Source: Saccharum officinarum
Lineage: Eukaryota > Streptophyta > Magnoliopsida > Poales > Poaceae
Direction: 5' to 3'
DNA: 64,000 nt
Assembly (NCBI GenBank): GCA_020631735.1
Contig: CM036231.1
Coordinates: 1,205,831-1,269,830 of the forward strand
The translations under genes and the position numbers were made by a program. Positions 1-11,799 of the stretch are shown here, one piece after another (positions within the stretch are counted from its first letter, which is position 1; each line of letters opens with the position of its first letter). The notes under the pieces were generated by a model. The model saw only the letters and a program-made list of their open reading frames with translations. It was not told where the DNA came from and did no database searches.

Positions 1-1102
1 ATGTCAGGTTTACATAGAGAGAAAGGACCACGTATGGAAAAAAGTATAATCTAGAAGGTTCAAGAAGCTAAACCCTGGGAGGTGGAACCCACCTGTCACT
101 ATGACAGGGGCGGACGCCCAGCCCCAGGGGCGGCCGCCCCACCCAGAGAGCCAATCACCTTCCACCTCAAGGATCCTACATCCACCGCCTTTAAGGATGA
201 ATAAAAATCGTTGATCAAGGTCGGTTTGATCCAAGAGCTGTGGTGCTTCCTAGAGGGCTATATAAGCAAGGCCCCTGGCCCCTGGAGGAGAGAGTTCAGA
301 AACCCTAATTCATATTTTTTAGAGAGAATTCGCCTGAGAGGGGTCCCTTGAATGGATCTGTCTCTAGGGCACATACAAGAGAGTTTAGCTTTGTAGTATC
401 TATGTGAGATTAGAGTTATTCTTCTAGATTGAGAGAGTTAGAGTGGAGGTAGAAGATTGGAGGAAGCCCGGCTTGTCGGTGTCTCCTCTCCAAGCTTGTA
501 TCTACGGGGTCAAGTCTCCTAACCCGAGGCTTGGTTCTAGGATTCTTCGATAATTCAACTTCTAATACTAAGTAAGTATGTTGTTATTATTGCTCTTTGG
601 TTTACGGTTTTACTTTATTCACTTCGCGTAGGGAATAGAGTAATCATTCATAGCGTAAGCGTGGTGCTTGGACTAGGAATACTCGTATTTATCCCATATC
701 TGGCCGGATTAGTGAGTAGTAGCGTGGGACGTGACAATCCCATTATTACCTTTGGAGTCTCCTCCCATCAGAAGGTTTGGTAGGATTAAGAACCCTGGTT
801 GAGCATCCTCTGTAGTGTCTCTTTTCCATCGGTATTTCCCCTAAGACCAATAGTATCATAGCTTGCCATAGGTTGGAACCAGACTATCGTCATAGTTCTC
901 TCTAATCGCTTATATCTTCACCACCTTGTAGTGCGGCCCAGGGGTAATAGTAAAGACTAGGTTAGTCATCGCACGCTTTCTCCTTGCGGATAAAATAAAT
1001 ACGATACTCTAGACTTATCTCCCGGGTAAAGTGCTCACCGATATCCGTGCACTTGCGGATTATTTCTCTTAAATTCCTTCGTGTGCGTATCTAGTATCAA
1101 CA
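1..1102 (+). repeat. 5' LTR of the Athila element (truncated by window edge)
   Basis: Nearly identical, with scattered substitutions, to 8288-9388; ends in ...TATCAACA like the 3' copy. A TATATAAG box at 259-266 is followed by GCAAGGCCCC, the likely start of the R region. The close match between the two LTRs suggests a fairly recent insertion. Confidence 0.92.
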
Positions 1103-1110
1103 AGCATTTC

Positions 1111-1128
1111 TGGCGCCGTTGCTGGGGA
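1111..1128 (+). other. Primer binding site, tRNA-Asp type
   Basis: TGGCGCCGTTGCTGGGGA lies 8 bp after the LTR end and is complementary to the 3' end of plant tRNA-Asp(GTC) including CCA, with one mismatch (T where the usual site has C). This primer is typical of Athila/Tat elements. Confidence 0.8.
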
Positions 1129-1234
1129 GAAAGACGTTAGCTGAGTTAACCTTAAGTCTTGCTTTACCTTGTACCTATACTTTTATCTTTTCCTTTTTAT
1201 TTCTTACCTATTCTTCTTACCTTTTTCTATCCTT

Positions 1235-1940
1235 ATGGATAACATAAATTCAATTCCTATCTTTCAATTTTCTACACCCACGGAGACCAGCTTAGTGCCA
1301 TGGGAGTCATCACAACCTGTCCAAACCCCTAACTATAGGCTGAGTCCACGGTTGATTGCAATGGTCCAAAGCCTATCCTTTTCAGGAGGAGTAGATGAAA
1401 ACCCTTACCTTCATATTAGAGACTTTGAGCAAACATGTGACTGTCTTCGTATAGAGGTCATGTCTGATCAAACTTTACGTTGGAAGCTATTTCCTTTCTC
1501 TTTAAAGGGAAAAGCTAGACAATGGTATGATAAAGCCGTAGGTAAGCAATAAGGAGATTGGGGATCCTTACGTTCTAATTTTTATCTAGATTTTTACCCT
1601 ATCTCCTGAATCGTCGACCTTAGAGTCAAGGTTCTGACTTTTAAGCAAGAACCTAGTGAATCTTTGGCCTCATCCTGGAATCGTTTCACTACTCTTTTAG
1701 CATCTGGCCTGGATCTTAGTTTACAAGACCCTATTCTTCTTTAACATTTTTATAAAGGTCTTCGTAAAAACAGTAAGCAATTGCTCGATACAACTTCTGG
1801 AGGATCATTCTTGCATGTTTCATCGAAAAAAGCAAGATTAATCTTAGATCAAATCCTATCCTCTGAATTAGATAATCTCCTAGAAGAAGAACCTCAAGTG
1901 GATGAAGCAATTTTTTGCCAGATATACCATCTACTTTAGC
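1235..1940 (+). pseudogene. Athila gag remnant
   Basis: The frame opens at an ATG beginning MDNINSIPIFQF and contains the retrotransposon gag (capsid) signature, with a RDFEQTC segment and a KGKARQWYD segment around residues 65-103. A TAA at 1550-1552 stops it. The same frame then continues recognisably (a SLASSWNRFTTLL segment) but with further stops near 1606 and 1742. It would encode the capsid that packages element RNA. I start at 1235 rather than the upstream ATG at 1169 because the extra N-terminal residues are a hydrophobic, LTR-adjacent leader translation. Confidence 0.75.
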
Positions 1941-1993
1941 TATTCCAAGTTCTGAGCAAGAAGAAGAAGAAATTCCGTTTCCTGATTTTAAGC

Positions 1994-4900
1994 TTGATAT
2001 CGAACCCGATCTTTTTTTTTGATTTTGGAAACGTTATGAATTATTATTCTATAAAGAAACCACAGAATCATCATAGTCACCATAGAGAATCTTTAAATCC
2101 TTCTGAGGATATTTCTTATAGAAGTACTTCAGCAAAGCTAGTGTTGGTCATAAGCAGTGAATGGTTAGAGGAATCAGAGCTTTCATCTGATGTGATCCGT
2201 TTGGATTCACCCTCTCTTTCAATTCGGTGCTCATTTAATTTTGATCATATAGATGCTCTCTATAATCCAGTTGTGGGCATTAATATCATGTATGTTTCAC
2301 TTACACAACATTTAATGAGGCACATGACATTAACCCCAACTACAAAATTGACGAAGAGTCTTTCAAGACACATTGTCCCTAGTCTAGGAATTTTACATAT
2401 CCAACCAATCCAGGTAGAAGGAACCTTGGTTCATTTGAGATTTTATGTCTTCCCCATATGGGACTTTGACTTGTTGATATGACAACCTTTTAGAAGACTC
2501 CTTTATGAAGGACAAATAGGGAAAATAAACATTTATTTTGGAAAGAAACTTCAATTCCCAATGTCCATATCTCATTCTACTAGGACCGAATATTATCCAA
2601 AATCTGACCCGCTGGAGGAATTTAAGGCTGCTTCTCTAGAGTTCTTAGTCGACTCAGGTCTAGAGGATGATGCTCAATTCTTCATAGAAGAAGAGGCTGA
2701 TTACTTTGAGCCTGAACCTTTAGATGAGTTTGCAGAGCCACCTAGACCTCCTATAGAACTTAAACTTTTACCAATCGGTCTTAAATATGCTTTTCTAAAT
2801 GATGATCCAGCGTTTCCTGTGATCATAAGTGATAAACTCACTCCGGAACAAACTTTTCGCCTAATGGCTGTCTTAGAGAAACATCGATTAGCTTTTGGCT
2901 ACTCACTCCAAGATCTTAAAGGAATTAGTCATGCCCTTTGCACCCATCGCATTCTAACAGATCCTACTGTTCCACCTTCTAGAGAGCCATAACGTAGACT
3001 CAACAATGCGATGCAGGAGGTTATTAAAAAGGAAGTTTTGAAACTTTTGCATGCCAGGATTATTTATCCTGTGCCATATAGTGAGTGGGTAAGCCCTGTT
3101 CAAGTTGTGCCTAAAAAGGGAGGCATGACTATTGTTAAGAATGAGAAGAATAAGTTGATCCCTTAACGTACCGTCACAGGATGGCGAATGTGCATATATT
3201 ATAGAAAACTTAATAAAGCTACTAGGAAGGATCACTTTCCGTTGCCTTTTATTAATGAGATGTTAGAATGGTTAGCTAATCATTCTTTCTTTTGTTTCCT
3301 TTATGGATATTCAGGGTATCACCAAATCCCTATCCATCCTGATGATCAAAGCAAAACTACCTTTACATGTCCCTATGGAACTTATGCTTATCGTAGAATG
3401 TCTTTTGGGTTATGTAATGCTCCAGCTTCTTTTCAAAGATGTATGATATCTATATTTTCTGAAATGATTGAAGAGATTACGGAAGTTTTCATGGATGACT
3501 TTTCTGTTTATGGAAGAACTTTTGATGATTGTCTTGAAAACTTAGATAGAGTTTTGCAAAGATGTGAAGAAAAGCACTTAGTCCTCAATTGGGAGAAATG
3601 CTATTTTATGGTTAGAGAAGAAATAGTGCTAGGACACTTAGTGTCTGAAAGAGGTATAGAGGTGGATAGGGCTAAAATTGAAGTAATTGAACAACTACCT
3701 CTGCTTGTGAATGTAAAAGGAATTAGAAGTTTTCTTGGCCATGCTGGTTTTTATCGTAAATTTATAAAAGATTTCTTATTTATTGCTAGACCTCTTACTC
3801 GTTTGCTAGCCAAGGATGTTCCTTTTGAATTTGATGATGAATGTTTAAGATCTTTTGAAATTTTAAAGAAAGCTCTTATCTCAGCACCAATTATTCAACC
3901 CCTGGATTAGTCTTTACCTTTCGAAATCATGTGTGATGCAAGTGATTATGCTGTGGGGGCAATTTTAGGAAAAACTAAAGATAAAAAGCATCATGCAATA
4001 GCCTATGCTAGCAAAACTCTAACAGGACCACAACATAATTATGCAACTACTGAAAAAGAGTTCCTTGCTGTTATTTTTGCTATTAATAAGTTTAGATCTT
4101 ACTTAGTGGGAGCTAAAATAATTATTTATTCTGATCATGCTGCTCTTAAATATTTACTCACTAAGAAAGATGCTAAACCACGTCTAATACGATGGATTTT
4201 GTTACTCCAAGAAATTGACTTAGAAATAAAAGATAAAAAGGGAGTGGAAAATTCTGTTGCCGATCACTTGTCTAGAATGCAGTTTGAGAATTCACAGGAA
4301 ATGCCCATCGACGATTCACTCCGGGACGACATGCTCTACGGAATCAATAGATCTGACCCCTAGTATGCAGATATTGTTAATTTTATGGTTTCAGGATATA
4401 TACCACTAGGAGCAAACAAAAGGAAACTCATCCAGGAAAGTCATACTCATATATGGGATGAACCGTATCTCTTTCGAGTCTGCTCAGATGGCCTACTCAG
4501 GAGATGTGTACCTGTTGAGGAAGGAATAAAAATCATTGAAAGATGCCATTCATCACCATATGGAGGACATTATGGGGCATTCCGTACACATGCAAAGATT
4601 TGGCAATGCGGATTCTTTTGGCCAACAATGTATGAAGATATAAGAGAATTCATCCAAAGATGTAGACCATGTCAAAGACACGGCAATATCAATACAAGAG
4701 ATGCCATGCCACTCATCATCAACCTTCAGATTGAACTCTTTGATGTCTAGGGAATCGACTATATGTGATCATTCCCACCATCGAGGAAATGCGAGTACAT
4801 TTTGGTGGCAGTAGATTATGTCTCCAAATGGATTGAAGCCCTGCCATGCAAGAAGGCTGATAACATAAATTCCAAGAAGATGTTTGAAGAGATAATATTT

Positions 4901-5359
4901 CCCAGATTTGGAGTCCCGAGGATAGTGATAAGTGATGGAGGATCACACTTCATCGACAAGCGCTTTGAGAACTACTTGTCTAAGCATGGAATACGTCACG
5001 ATGTCGCTGGAATAAAGAGGAAAATGCAACTCTCAGAGTTAGACAAATGGAGAGAAAGAGCATATCACAATTCAAAGATTTATAAAGAGAGAGTTAAGAG
5101 ATGGCATGACAAGAGAATTAAGAAGGAGTTCACCCCAGGAGATAAGGTATTACTTTTTAATTCCAGGGTGAAACTTTTCGGACATGGAAAGCTACGAAGT
5201 AAGTGGGAAGGACCATTTAAAGTGGTAGACGCATCATCACATGGCGTGGTCACACTTCAAAATGACGAAGGTACGTTATTCAAGGTAAATGGTCAACGCC
5301 TTAAATTATTTTTAGAGCACAATAAAGAATTAGATGTTATTATTTTCTTTATCACCTAA
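1994..5359 (+). pseudogene. Athila pol remnant (reverse transcriptase, RNase H, integrase)
   Basis: All pieces lie in one reading frame broken only by stops at 2480, 2990, 3163, 3908, 4361, 4748 and about 4766. RT core at 3188-3910: fingers/palm with QIPIHPDDQSKTTF, then catalytic FMDDFSVYG, then GHAGFYRKFIKDF. RNase H at 3929-4363: [31 protein letters not shown]. Integrase zinc-binding segment at 4385-4750: HSSPYGGHYG and CRPCQRHG. Integrase core from about 4802: VAVDYVSKW and SDGGSHF. The core breaks off at about 5008 and resumes in the C-terminal part (ERVKRWHDKRIK, GPFKVVDASSHG), so the segment carrying the third catalytic residue (Glu) is missing. A protease domain should lie in 1994-2560 but I cannot show its DT/SG motif. 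Not functional as it stands. Confidence 0.85.
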
Positions 5360-5652
5360 GCATTATTGGGCCCAATCTTTTTAGTTTTTGTTTTTTGAGG
5401 CCCAACATATTTTTCGAAATAACAAAAAGATTTAGAAAATTCTGCGTAAAAGTGAACCGGAGTCGGGCTCGTAGGCCGGGCGCCCGCCCCTAGGGCTGGG
5501 CGGTCGCCCAACCCCCTGCGCCGTTTTGCCGCCGCCTTTTTCCTTCGCAATTCTTCTACATTCTTCTTTTAGAAAAAGTTTATTCCCAATTTATTCGGGC
5601 GTTTTTATCACGAGATACCATTTAGATACCATTTTGATCCTCTGAACCCTCC

Positions 5653-5660
5653 TATATAAA
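5653..5660 (+). promoter_or_regulatory. TATA box upstream of the Athila extra ORF
   Basis: TATATAAA sits 87 bp upstream of the ATG at 5747, outside both LTRs, at a spacing that would leave a 5' UTR of about 50-60 bases. The sequence is clear; promoter activity is inferred. Confidence 0.4.
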
Positions 5661-5746
5661 TGCCCTGTGACGTCAGCCATCCTCATTCCATCAGATTATT
5701 CCTCTTTAACTTTTAGAAGTTTGCTAGCCCTCTCTCTCAAGCTGCA

Positions 5747-6382
5747 ATGGCCAACCATGACAAGAGGATTATCCCCTACGGTCTTAACCTCAATTCTATC
5801 CCCAAGGAAGATCCAAATTGCAAAGCTCTTATCCCAGTTAGCAATGCTCAACCCCTCGCTGCCATTCCACCAAGACCTCATAGCTATAGCCAATCTTACT
5901 TCGCTCAGCCAGTTCTCACAGCACCTCCGCAGCCCCTCTTGCTAGAAGATAAACTGTTGAAAGGGCCTATCGTCAAGCTACCTGCTAGAACCAAGCTCTT
6001 GCCACCAAAGCACAATGAGACGCTTGTTGGTGTGAAGACCAACAAGAAAGGAGAGATCGTCTGCGCCAAGTACAGCACTGGGGAACACACCTACTTCAAA
6101 GGAGTTCGCGCTCATCCAAGCAAAATCAAATTCCTTCCACCCGAAGAAGCTCCTAAGCACGTCCTTGCTAAGGCTGAAGCTCCGCGCAAGCATCGCAAGA
6201 CTTTAGCTGATCTAGAAAAGTTGATAGAGGCTTAGCAAGCTACTATCTCCTCTATAGAATCCACTCTATGCCTTCAGAATAGATGTTTTCTTCGCACACA
6301 CGAGAAAGTAGAGGACATAGAGAAGAACAATAAGAAACTAGAAAAGCGCGTAAGTGCTTTAGAGCCTCCTAAGCCAAAGTAG
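5747..6382 (+). pseudogene. Extra ORF between integrase and 3' LTR, split by one amber codon
   Basis: ATG at 5747 opens 162 codons ending in TAG at 6233-6235. The same frame stays open for another 48 codons to tandem TAG TAG at 6380-6385. The protein starts MANHDKRIIPYGLNL, has a proline-rich stretch around residues 45-85, a basic middle (KFLPPEEAPKHVLAKAEAPR) and a C-terminal segment that looks coiled-coil on both sides of the amber codon (TLADLEKLIEA before; VEDIEKNNKKLEKRVSALE after). No signal peptide or membrane segment is visible, so it does not look like the env-like ORF often described at this position in Athila. Function unknown. The continuous coiled-coil pattern suggests the amber codon replaced a sense codon, possibly CAG. 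Confidence 0.6.
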
Positions 6383-8122
6383 TAGATTGAGTCCGTTTAG
6401 CAGTTGATAAGGCACTTTTGATATTAGTTGCGAGATTGCTTAAATTCTTTTATTAATTCTTTCATTCATAATTTTATTGTAAACAAAGTGCCTTATATGA
6501 TACTGAATAAAGAGTTGGTTTCTTATTATTATTGGATATATTTTGCTTGTGCTTGTGTCTCCACCATGCTTTGTATAAAGAAAAATAGGAAATAAGTGTG
6601 GGGGAAGCACCCGAAGATATAATGAACAGATTTTACCGCACGAATGAAAAATCTTGAAGATACAAAAAAACGAGGACCCTACAAGTCGAAGCGAGCTTTA
6701 GAGATTCACCCCAAGTAGGGCAGACGCCCAAGAGGTAAGCCCTCCTCGCTCCATCCTTCGACCATGATCAGGTATGCTTCCTACATGTTCTAATTTTTAT
6801 ATACACACTTTCTGTTATGTTTCGCACTATGAATTCTTAAGTATAACCTATTTAATGCTGAAATTAAAAAGATAGATTATCTTAGTCATGATCTCTTTAT
6901 AGACTCACACCATGATTCTTTCCTAGGAGTCCTGTTACTGTTGGAAACTTAATTTTTAGGGACCCCATATCATTTAAGTTGTTGTGGAGTGAGAGATAGT
7001 AAAATCATGAGAACCTCATTTCTGATACTTGTCACTTGGAGAATTTCTTTTACAAAAATGTTAAAATTTCTAGCTATGCTTCTCCTCTGTGGTAAGAATA
7101 AATGTCTGATAGAGCCTTATATGTATAAAACTAGCACATAAGCTATTTACTTTGTGTTGAGTTTGGTCAACCCGTGCTAGACCCTTGTTGAGAGGTGGGC
7201 CATGCTCCCAAGATCAGGATTCACACTAATTCTTACACCCCTTGCTACTTCTACCTTGGAAGTACGCACCACCATATTACCTATTTAGAGCCACTCAAAA
7301 TTTGTTCTGCTCCTACCCTAGGAGTAAACAATCAAAAATATATTCCCTATAGGTTTTCCTTGATTGCTAGCCATGATTCTAAAATGCTCCAGAAGGTTAT
7401 CATCCTCTCATAAATGTTCCATCAAAGTTCAGTGTATTTCATTCAAAAAAAGAAAGAGAGAAAAAGAAAGAAAGAGAGAAGAAAGAAAAAGAAAGTATTG
7501 ATTTTGCCTTTTGTGAAGTACAAGTTTCAAGTTGCAATTCCTCAAATCAAAGTTGGATAAATGTATCTTTTGTAAAGGAACATTATAGAATTATCTTGCA
7601 CCCCCTCTACCTTCCACAAATATTTCCTATTATGTTTATTCTTTTGAAACCACACCACATGCACGTCCTGATCTAGAAGTATGTCACCCCCTCCTTGGAT
7701 CCCGTTTTGACTGGGCAATATATGCAAAGTAAGTATGCTACATCCTTGAAATACCTTCAGCTCCAGATAAGCTTTTGTAGAATAGGATGTGCTATACGGC
7801 ATTTGTCATATATACCTCAGAGAGGTCTACAAATACCACATATCTTGAGTGACTTGAGAGTACCACATGAGGTAGAAGGTAAGTTATGTTATTATTTCAA
7901 ATACATACAAAAATACCAAGTGACAGGTTGGAAGGAGAAAGGGGCTCAGTTTCAGGCCGTTCCATTCTTCAACTGCCCAAAATGGTATGGTAGACATTTT
8001 GAATCCCGCAGTACAGGTATGACTAAGGAATAAATCTACTGTTGATGTCTTGGCTAGAGATTATGCCTAAGGTAATCCATTCTTTTCTCAAGGACGAGTA
8101 AAAGTCCAAGTGTGGGGGAGTT
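6383..8122 (+). other. Non-coding 3' region and polypurine tract of the Athila element
   Basis: About 1.7 kb without a convincing ORF. It holds a purine-only AAAG/GAAA tract at about 7445-7497 and ends in the polypurine tract AAGTGTGGGGGAGTTT just before the 3' LTR at 8123, which primes plus-strand DNA synthesis. A 112-codon open frame at 7695-8033 has no recognisable features. Confidence 0.7.
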
Positions 8123-9388
8123 TGTTGACGGTAGTTAACTATCATTTTTAACCGTTAATTTAAGTAAAAGATTGCTATAAAATTAATTATCACCATAGAC
8201 TAGGTGTTTAACTGATAGAATTCCATGAGTTTTGGTGAAGATCTATTTATGCAGGGTGTCAGCTAAAAATAATCAAAGATGGCCCACATGTCAGGTTTAC
8301 ATAGAGAGAAAGGACCACATATGGAAAAAGTATAATCTAGAAGGTTCAAGAAGCTAAACCCTAGGAGGTGGGACCCACCTATCACTGTGACAGGGGCGGG
8401 CGCCCAGCCCCAGGGGCGGCCGCCCCACCTAGAGAGCCAATCACCTTCCACCTCGCAGATCCTACCTCCACCGCCTTTGAGGATGAATAAAAATCGTTGA
8501 TCAAGCTCGGTTTGATCCAAGGGTTGTGGTGCTTCCTAGAGGGCTATATAAGCAAGGCCCCTGGCCTCTGGAGGAGAGAGTTCATAAACCCTAATTCATA
8601 TTTTTCAGAGAGAATTCGCCTGAGAGGGGTCCCTTGAATGGATCTATCTCTAGGGCACATACAAGAGAGTTTAGTTTTGTAGTCTCTATGTGAGATTAGA
8701 GTTATTCTTTTAGATTGAGAGAGTTAGAGTGGAGGTAGAAGATTGAAGGAAGCCCGGCTTGTCGGTGTCTCCTCTCCAAGCTTGTATCTATGGGGTCAAG
8801 TCTCCTAACCCGATGCTTGGTTCTAGTATTCTTCGGCAATTCAACTTCTAATACTAAGTAAGTACGTTGTTATTATTGTTATTTGGTTTACGAGTTTACT
8901 CTATTCGCTTCACGTAGGGAATAGAGTAATCATTCGTAGCGTAAGCGTGGTGCTTGGGCTAGGAATACTCGTATTTATCCCCTATCTGACCGGATTAGTG
9001 AGTAGTAGCGTGGGACGTGACAATCCCATTATTACCTTTGGAGTCTCCTTCCATCAGAAGGTTTGGTAGGATTAAGTACCCTGGTTAAGCATCCTCTATG
9101 GTGTCTCTTTTCCATCGGCATTTCCCCTAAGACCAATAGTATCGTAGCTTGCCATAGGTTGAAACCAGACTGTTGTTATAGTTCTCTCTAATCGCTTATA
9201 TCTTCACCACCTTGTAGTGCGGCCCAGGGATAATAGTAAAGACTAGGTTAGTCATCGCACGCTTTCTCCTTGCGGATAAAATAAATACGATACTCTGGAC
9301 TTATCTCCCGGGTGAAGTGCTCACCGATATCCGTGCGCTTGTGGATTATTTCTCTTAAATTCCTTCGTGTGCGTATCTAGTATCAACA
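8123..9388 (+). repeat. 3' LTR of the Athila element
   Basis: 1266 bp, bounded by TGTTGACG and ...TATCAACA (TG/CA ends) and matching 1-1102. TATA box TATATAAG at 8545-8552. The following CCGAT would be the 3' copy of a 5-bp target duplication, whose partner is outside the window. Confidence 0.93.
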
Positions 9389-10358
9389 CCGATGTATACA
9401 TCGCCCTTAGTCACCATACAGCCGATGAGATGAGTATCGTTGCTGTTTGGTTTAATTATGTTTGTTTGATCAAGTGTTTTCACGTTTATGCATCATAAAC
9501 CTGAAAACAGGGGGCATATGTTGACAACAAAAAATGTCCATTTTGTGAAGTTGTCAAAATGTGTGACGGACTTCACCATTGCGGCCTCTAGGGCGTCCAA
9601 AGCCCACTGGTGTGTTGGCTCGGATCCATTTCGTTGTCAACAGTTTTGTTCTGTTTTCAGTTTGATTGTCCAGGAATTTCAGTTATTTCCACTTGTCAAC
9701 CAATAGGTTGATGTTTTGAACTGTTGCGACAGTTGCACCACTAATATATGCTGCCTATAATGCCTAATGGTATCCCTGATTTCACTTGTTCCCTTGCAAA
9801 TTTCGCGGCTTGGCGTTGCAGCACCCAAATTTTGATGCACTGTAGAGGACTACGAGAGAGAAATATCGGGCAACGAACATCACAATTCATCTCTTCAGAA
9901 AATCAAGAGTACCGCTGCTTCAGATACAATGGAATGAGAATTGCTTGTCTTCTGTTGTTCTAATAGCTTCACTCAGGAACTCCTTATGTTTTCAGTATAG
10001 GTTTGGTAGATTCTGCTGATCTGAAGCGGTTTGAATTGGCCTTTTAGTTTCAGAACTTACAAATTGGTAAGTGCATTGTGTGGAAATAAGGCAGTGTCAT
10101 TGGTTGCAGTTACCATCTTCATCTCTATTGTATGATAAACCAGGTTCCTAATACATCAAATGTTACAGTCAAAGTTTTCTGAACTTCCGTGTTGTTTGGT
10201 TCGTTCAACAGTAACGCAAATGGAAATGAAATTAGTTCAAACCAAACAGCTTTAATTTCATTACATTACATTTGCATTACACTTGCCGTAACATCCGCAG
10301 CTTTAATTTCATTACATTTGCGTTACCAACGCTACAACCAAACAGCACGTGAAAGGCA
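9389..10358. other. Intergenic sequence without a supported gene
   Basis: Short open frames (9488-9706, 9748-9963, 10189-10377) have no recognisable domains. About 9655-10135 shares degenerate blocks with 30090-30275 (see repeat entries). Confidence 0.5.
9655..10135 (+). repeat. Degenerate dispersed duplicate, copy A
   Basis: Shares ordered blocks with 30090-30275: TTTCCACTTGTCAACCAATA at about 9685, GTTTGAATTG near 10030, and CATTGGTTGCAGTTACCA near 10100 (copy B reads CATTGGTTGTAGTTGCCA). The blocks keep their order but not their spacing. They lie downstream of the UGT gene here and downstream of the acyl-CoA oxidase gene in copy B. Confidence 0.55.
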
Positions 10359-10601
10359 GGGTGTGTTTAGTTCCTGAAAAGAGGGAAAAAATGTACTGTA
10401 GCACGTTTTGGCTTTATTTGGCAAATAGTGTCCCATCGTTGACTAATTAGGTTCAAAACGTTCGTCTCGCAAAGTACAACCAAGCTGTACAATTAGTTTT
10501 AAATTTCATCTACATTTAGTACTCCATGCATGTATCGCAAGTTTGATGTGACGGGGAATCTTTTTTTTGCATAGTGCTTTTTGGTGGAACTAAACACAGC
10601 C
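10359..10601. mobile_element. MITE, 243 bp, 3-bp duplication GCA
   Basis: Imperfect terminal inverted repeats GGGTGTGTTTAGTTC / GAACTAAACACAGCC, flanked by GCA on both sides (10356-10358, 10602-10604). No coding capacity. A second copy with nearly the same length and interior is at 36522-36765. The 3-bp duplication fits PIF/Harbinger-type (Tourist-like) MITEs, although the classical target is TAA/TTA. Confidence 0.85.
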
Positions 10602-10652
10602 GCAATGTTATATCATTGCGTGCTGACGCCCTGCGAGGAACTCGCTAACTTA

Positions 10653-11123
10653 GGCTATTTGCACGGGTACGCTAAACGCGTACCGGAGGACGGGATAGCG
10701 GACGGAGAAGCCGCAGCGCGGTCCTCTATCCGGTACTAGACGCGAGTGCCTCCGTTAAATTTGGCGTGGGGAGAGAGGGCGCCCGCCCGCGTTCGTCCTC
10801 TGGATGCCCACAGAGAGAGGAGGAAAAAAGTGGAGAGAGAGAGCCCATACATGTGGGCCTCACTGCTTCAACCAACAAAAAAATGTTATAACTTGCAAAT
10901 CAAAGAACAAAATTAAATTCTGATTGTACCATTAAATTTGTTTCAATAAATACTTCAAAACAAGATGTCCCATGGATACATTTAAATAAAGTGACAAGTG
11001 AGCCCCACAGTGGATAGAGGATGATATAAAGGATGGATGGATACGAGAAAACTGTATATTTTGTGGTGACTAGGATAAAATATTCCTTTTAGAGGATGAA
11101 TATAGAGGTCCATGCGGATAGTC
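10653..11123. mobile_element. Non-autonomous PIF/Harbinger-like element, 471 bp, TTA duplication
   Basis: Left end GGCTATTTGCACGG and the reverse complement of the right end GACTATCCGCATGG form an imperfect terminal inverted repeat. TTA flanks both sides (10650-10652, 11124-11126). The interior is GC-rich at the left and AT-rich at the right and has no ORF. The TTA duplication and TIR support the PIF/Harbinger class; the TIR identity is modest. Confidence 0.6.
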
Positions 11124-11126
11124 TTA

Positions 11127-11799
11127 CCGCGACGGAAGCATTTGGCCGAGGAGAACCAATGGCAACCGAACTCGTCCAAAACTGTGGCCTTCTCCTGTTC
11201 TCCATAGTTATGCCCGGTGTCATTTACCAAATCTTTTGCTTTAGTACGTAGTACATACATAGCAATGTCAACGACAAGCTACAGTGAGAAAGAAAAGGAA
11301 ATCACGAATGAGCGTAGCATTTCAGGGTCACAGCACTTTGTTCTGAAATTCAGCAATTCAACAAGTATTTGTACGGAAATGAGTTGGAGGTCTCCTAGTT
11401 TCAGGTTTTCAGCATCCTGGCAACTGAACCAAGCTTGAATAAGGTAAAGTGGGTTTCTTCAGAACGCAGGATATATGGATTCTGATTTGATTCGGCCGAT
11501 CAGCAGCCGGCTTGGTGCTTGCAGCAGAAAGGCTCGAAGACACCGGAATCAGAAAGGTCAATGCAACGGTTCCACACGATGGCACAACTCTGACAAAAAA
11601 GAAAAAAAGAATATATCTAACACCTCTGACAAAACACATCTCTCGCACCTTTCTGCTGACCTGCAGTCTCTGCAAACAGGCTCAGCGCGTGGCACGATCA
11701 CGCATTAGCCATCTTCACATCGGCGGCGTAATTCAGGCAGTCGACGCTGTCAGCCTGTCAGGGAGTTTGCACTCTGCATACCGATCCACTAACCGCGTC
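11127..11799. other. Intergenic sequence without a supported gene
   Basis: Overlapping open frames on both strands at 11409-11832 show no conserved motifs and contradict each other. Nothing recognised. Confidence 0.4.

Larger units (their letters stand above)
1..9388 (+). mobile_element. Ty3/gypsy LTR retrotransposon, Athila lineage, 5' end outside window
   Basis: A long gypsy-type element in sense orientation: partial 5' LTR, tRNA-Asp type primer site, decayed gag, a pol in the order RT-RNase H-integrase, an extra ORF, a polypurine tract and a full 3' LTR. The lineage call rests on the tRNA-Asp primer site, the RT/RNase H sequence style and the long region between integrase and 3' LTR, all usual for Athila. 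About 165 bp of the 5' LTR lie left of the window, because base 1 aligns with base 8288 of the 3' LTR. The target duplication therefore cannot be checked. Nonsense codons and an integrase deletion make it non-autonomous. Confidence 0.9.

Noticed and set aside
2000..2560. Athila protease domain
   Set aside because: Position is right, but I could not see a DTG/DSG motif in the frame, so it is not called separately.
7695..8033. 112-codon open frame before the Athila 3' LTR
   Set aside because: No recognisable features. It is not placed like the extra ORF and lacks a start context or conserved pattern.
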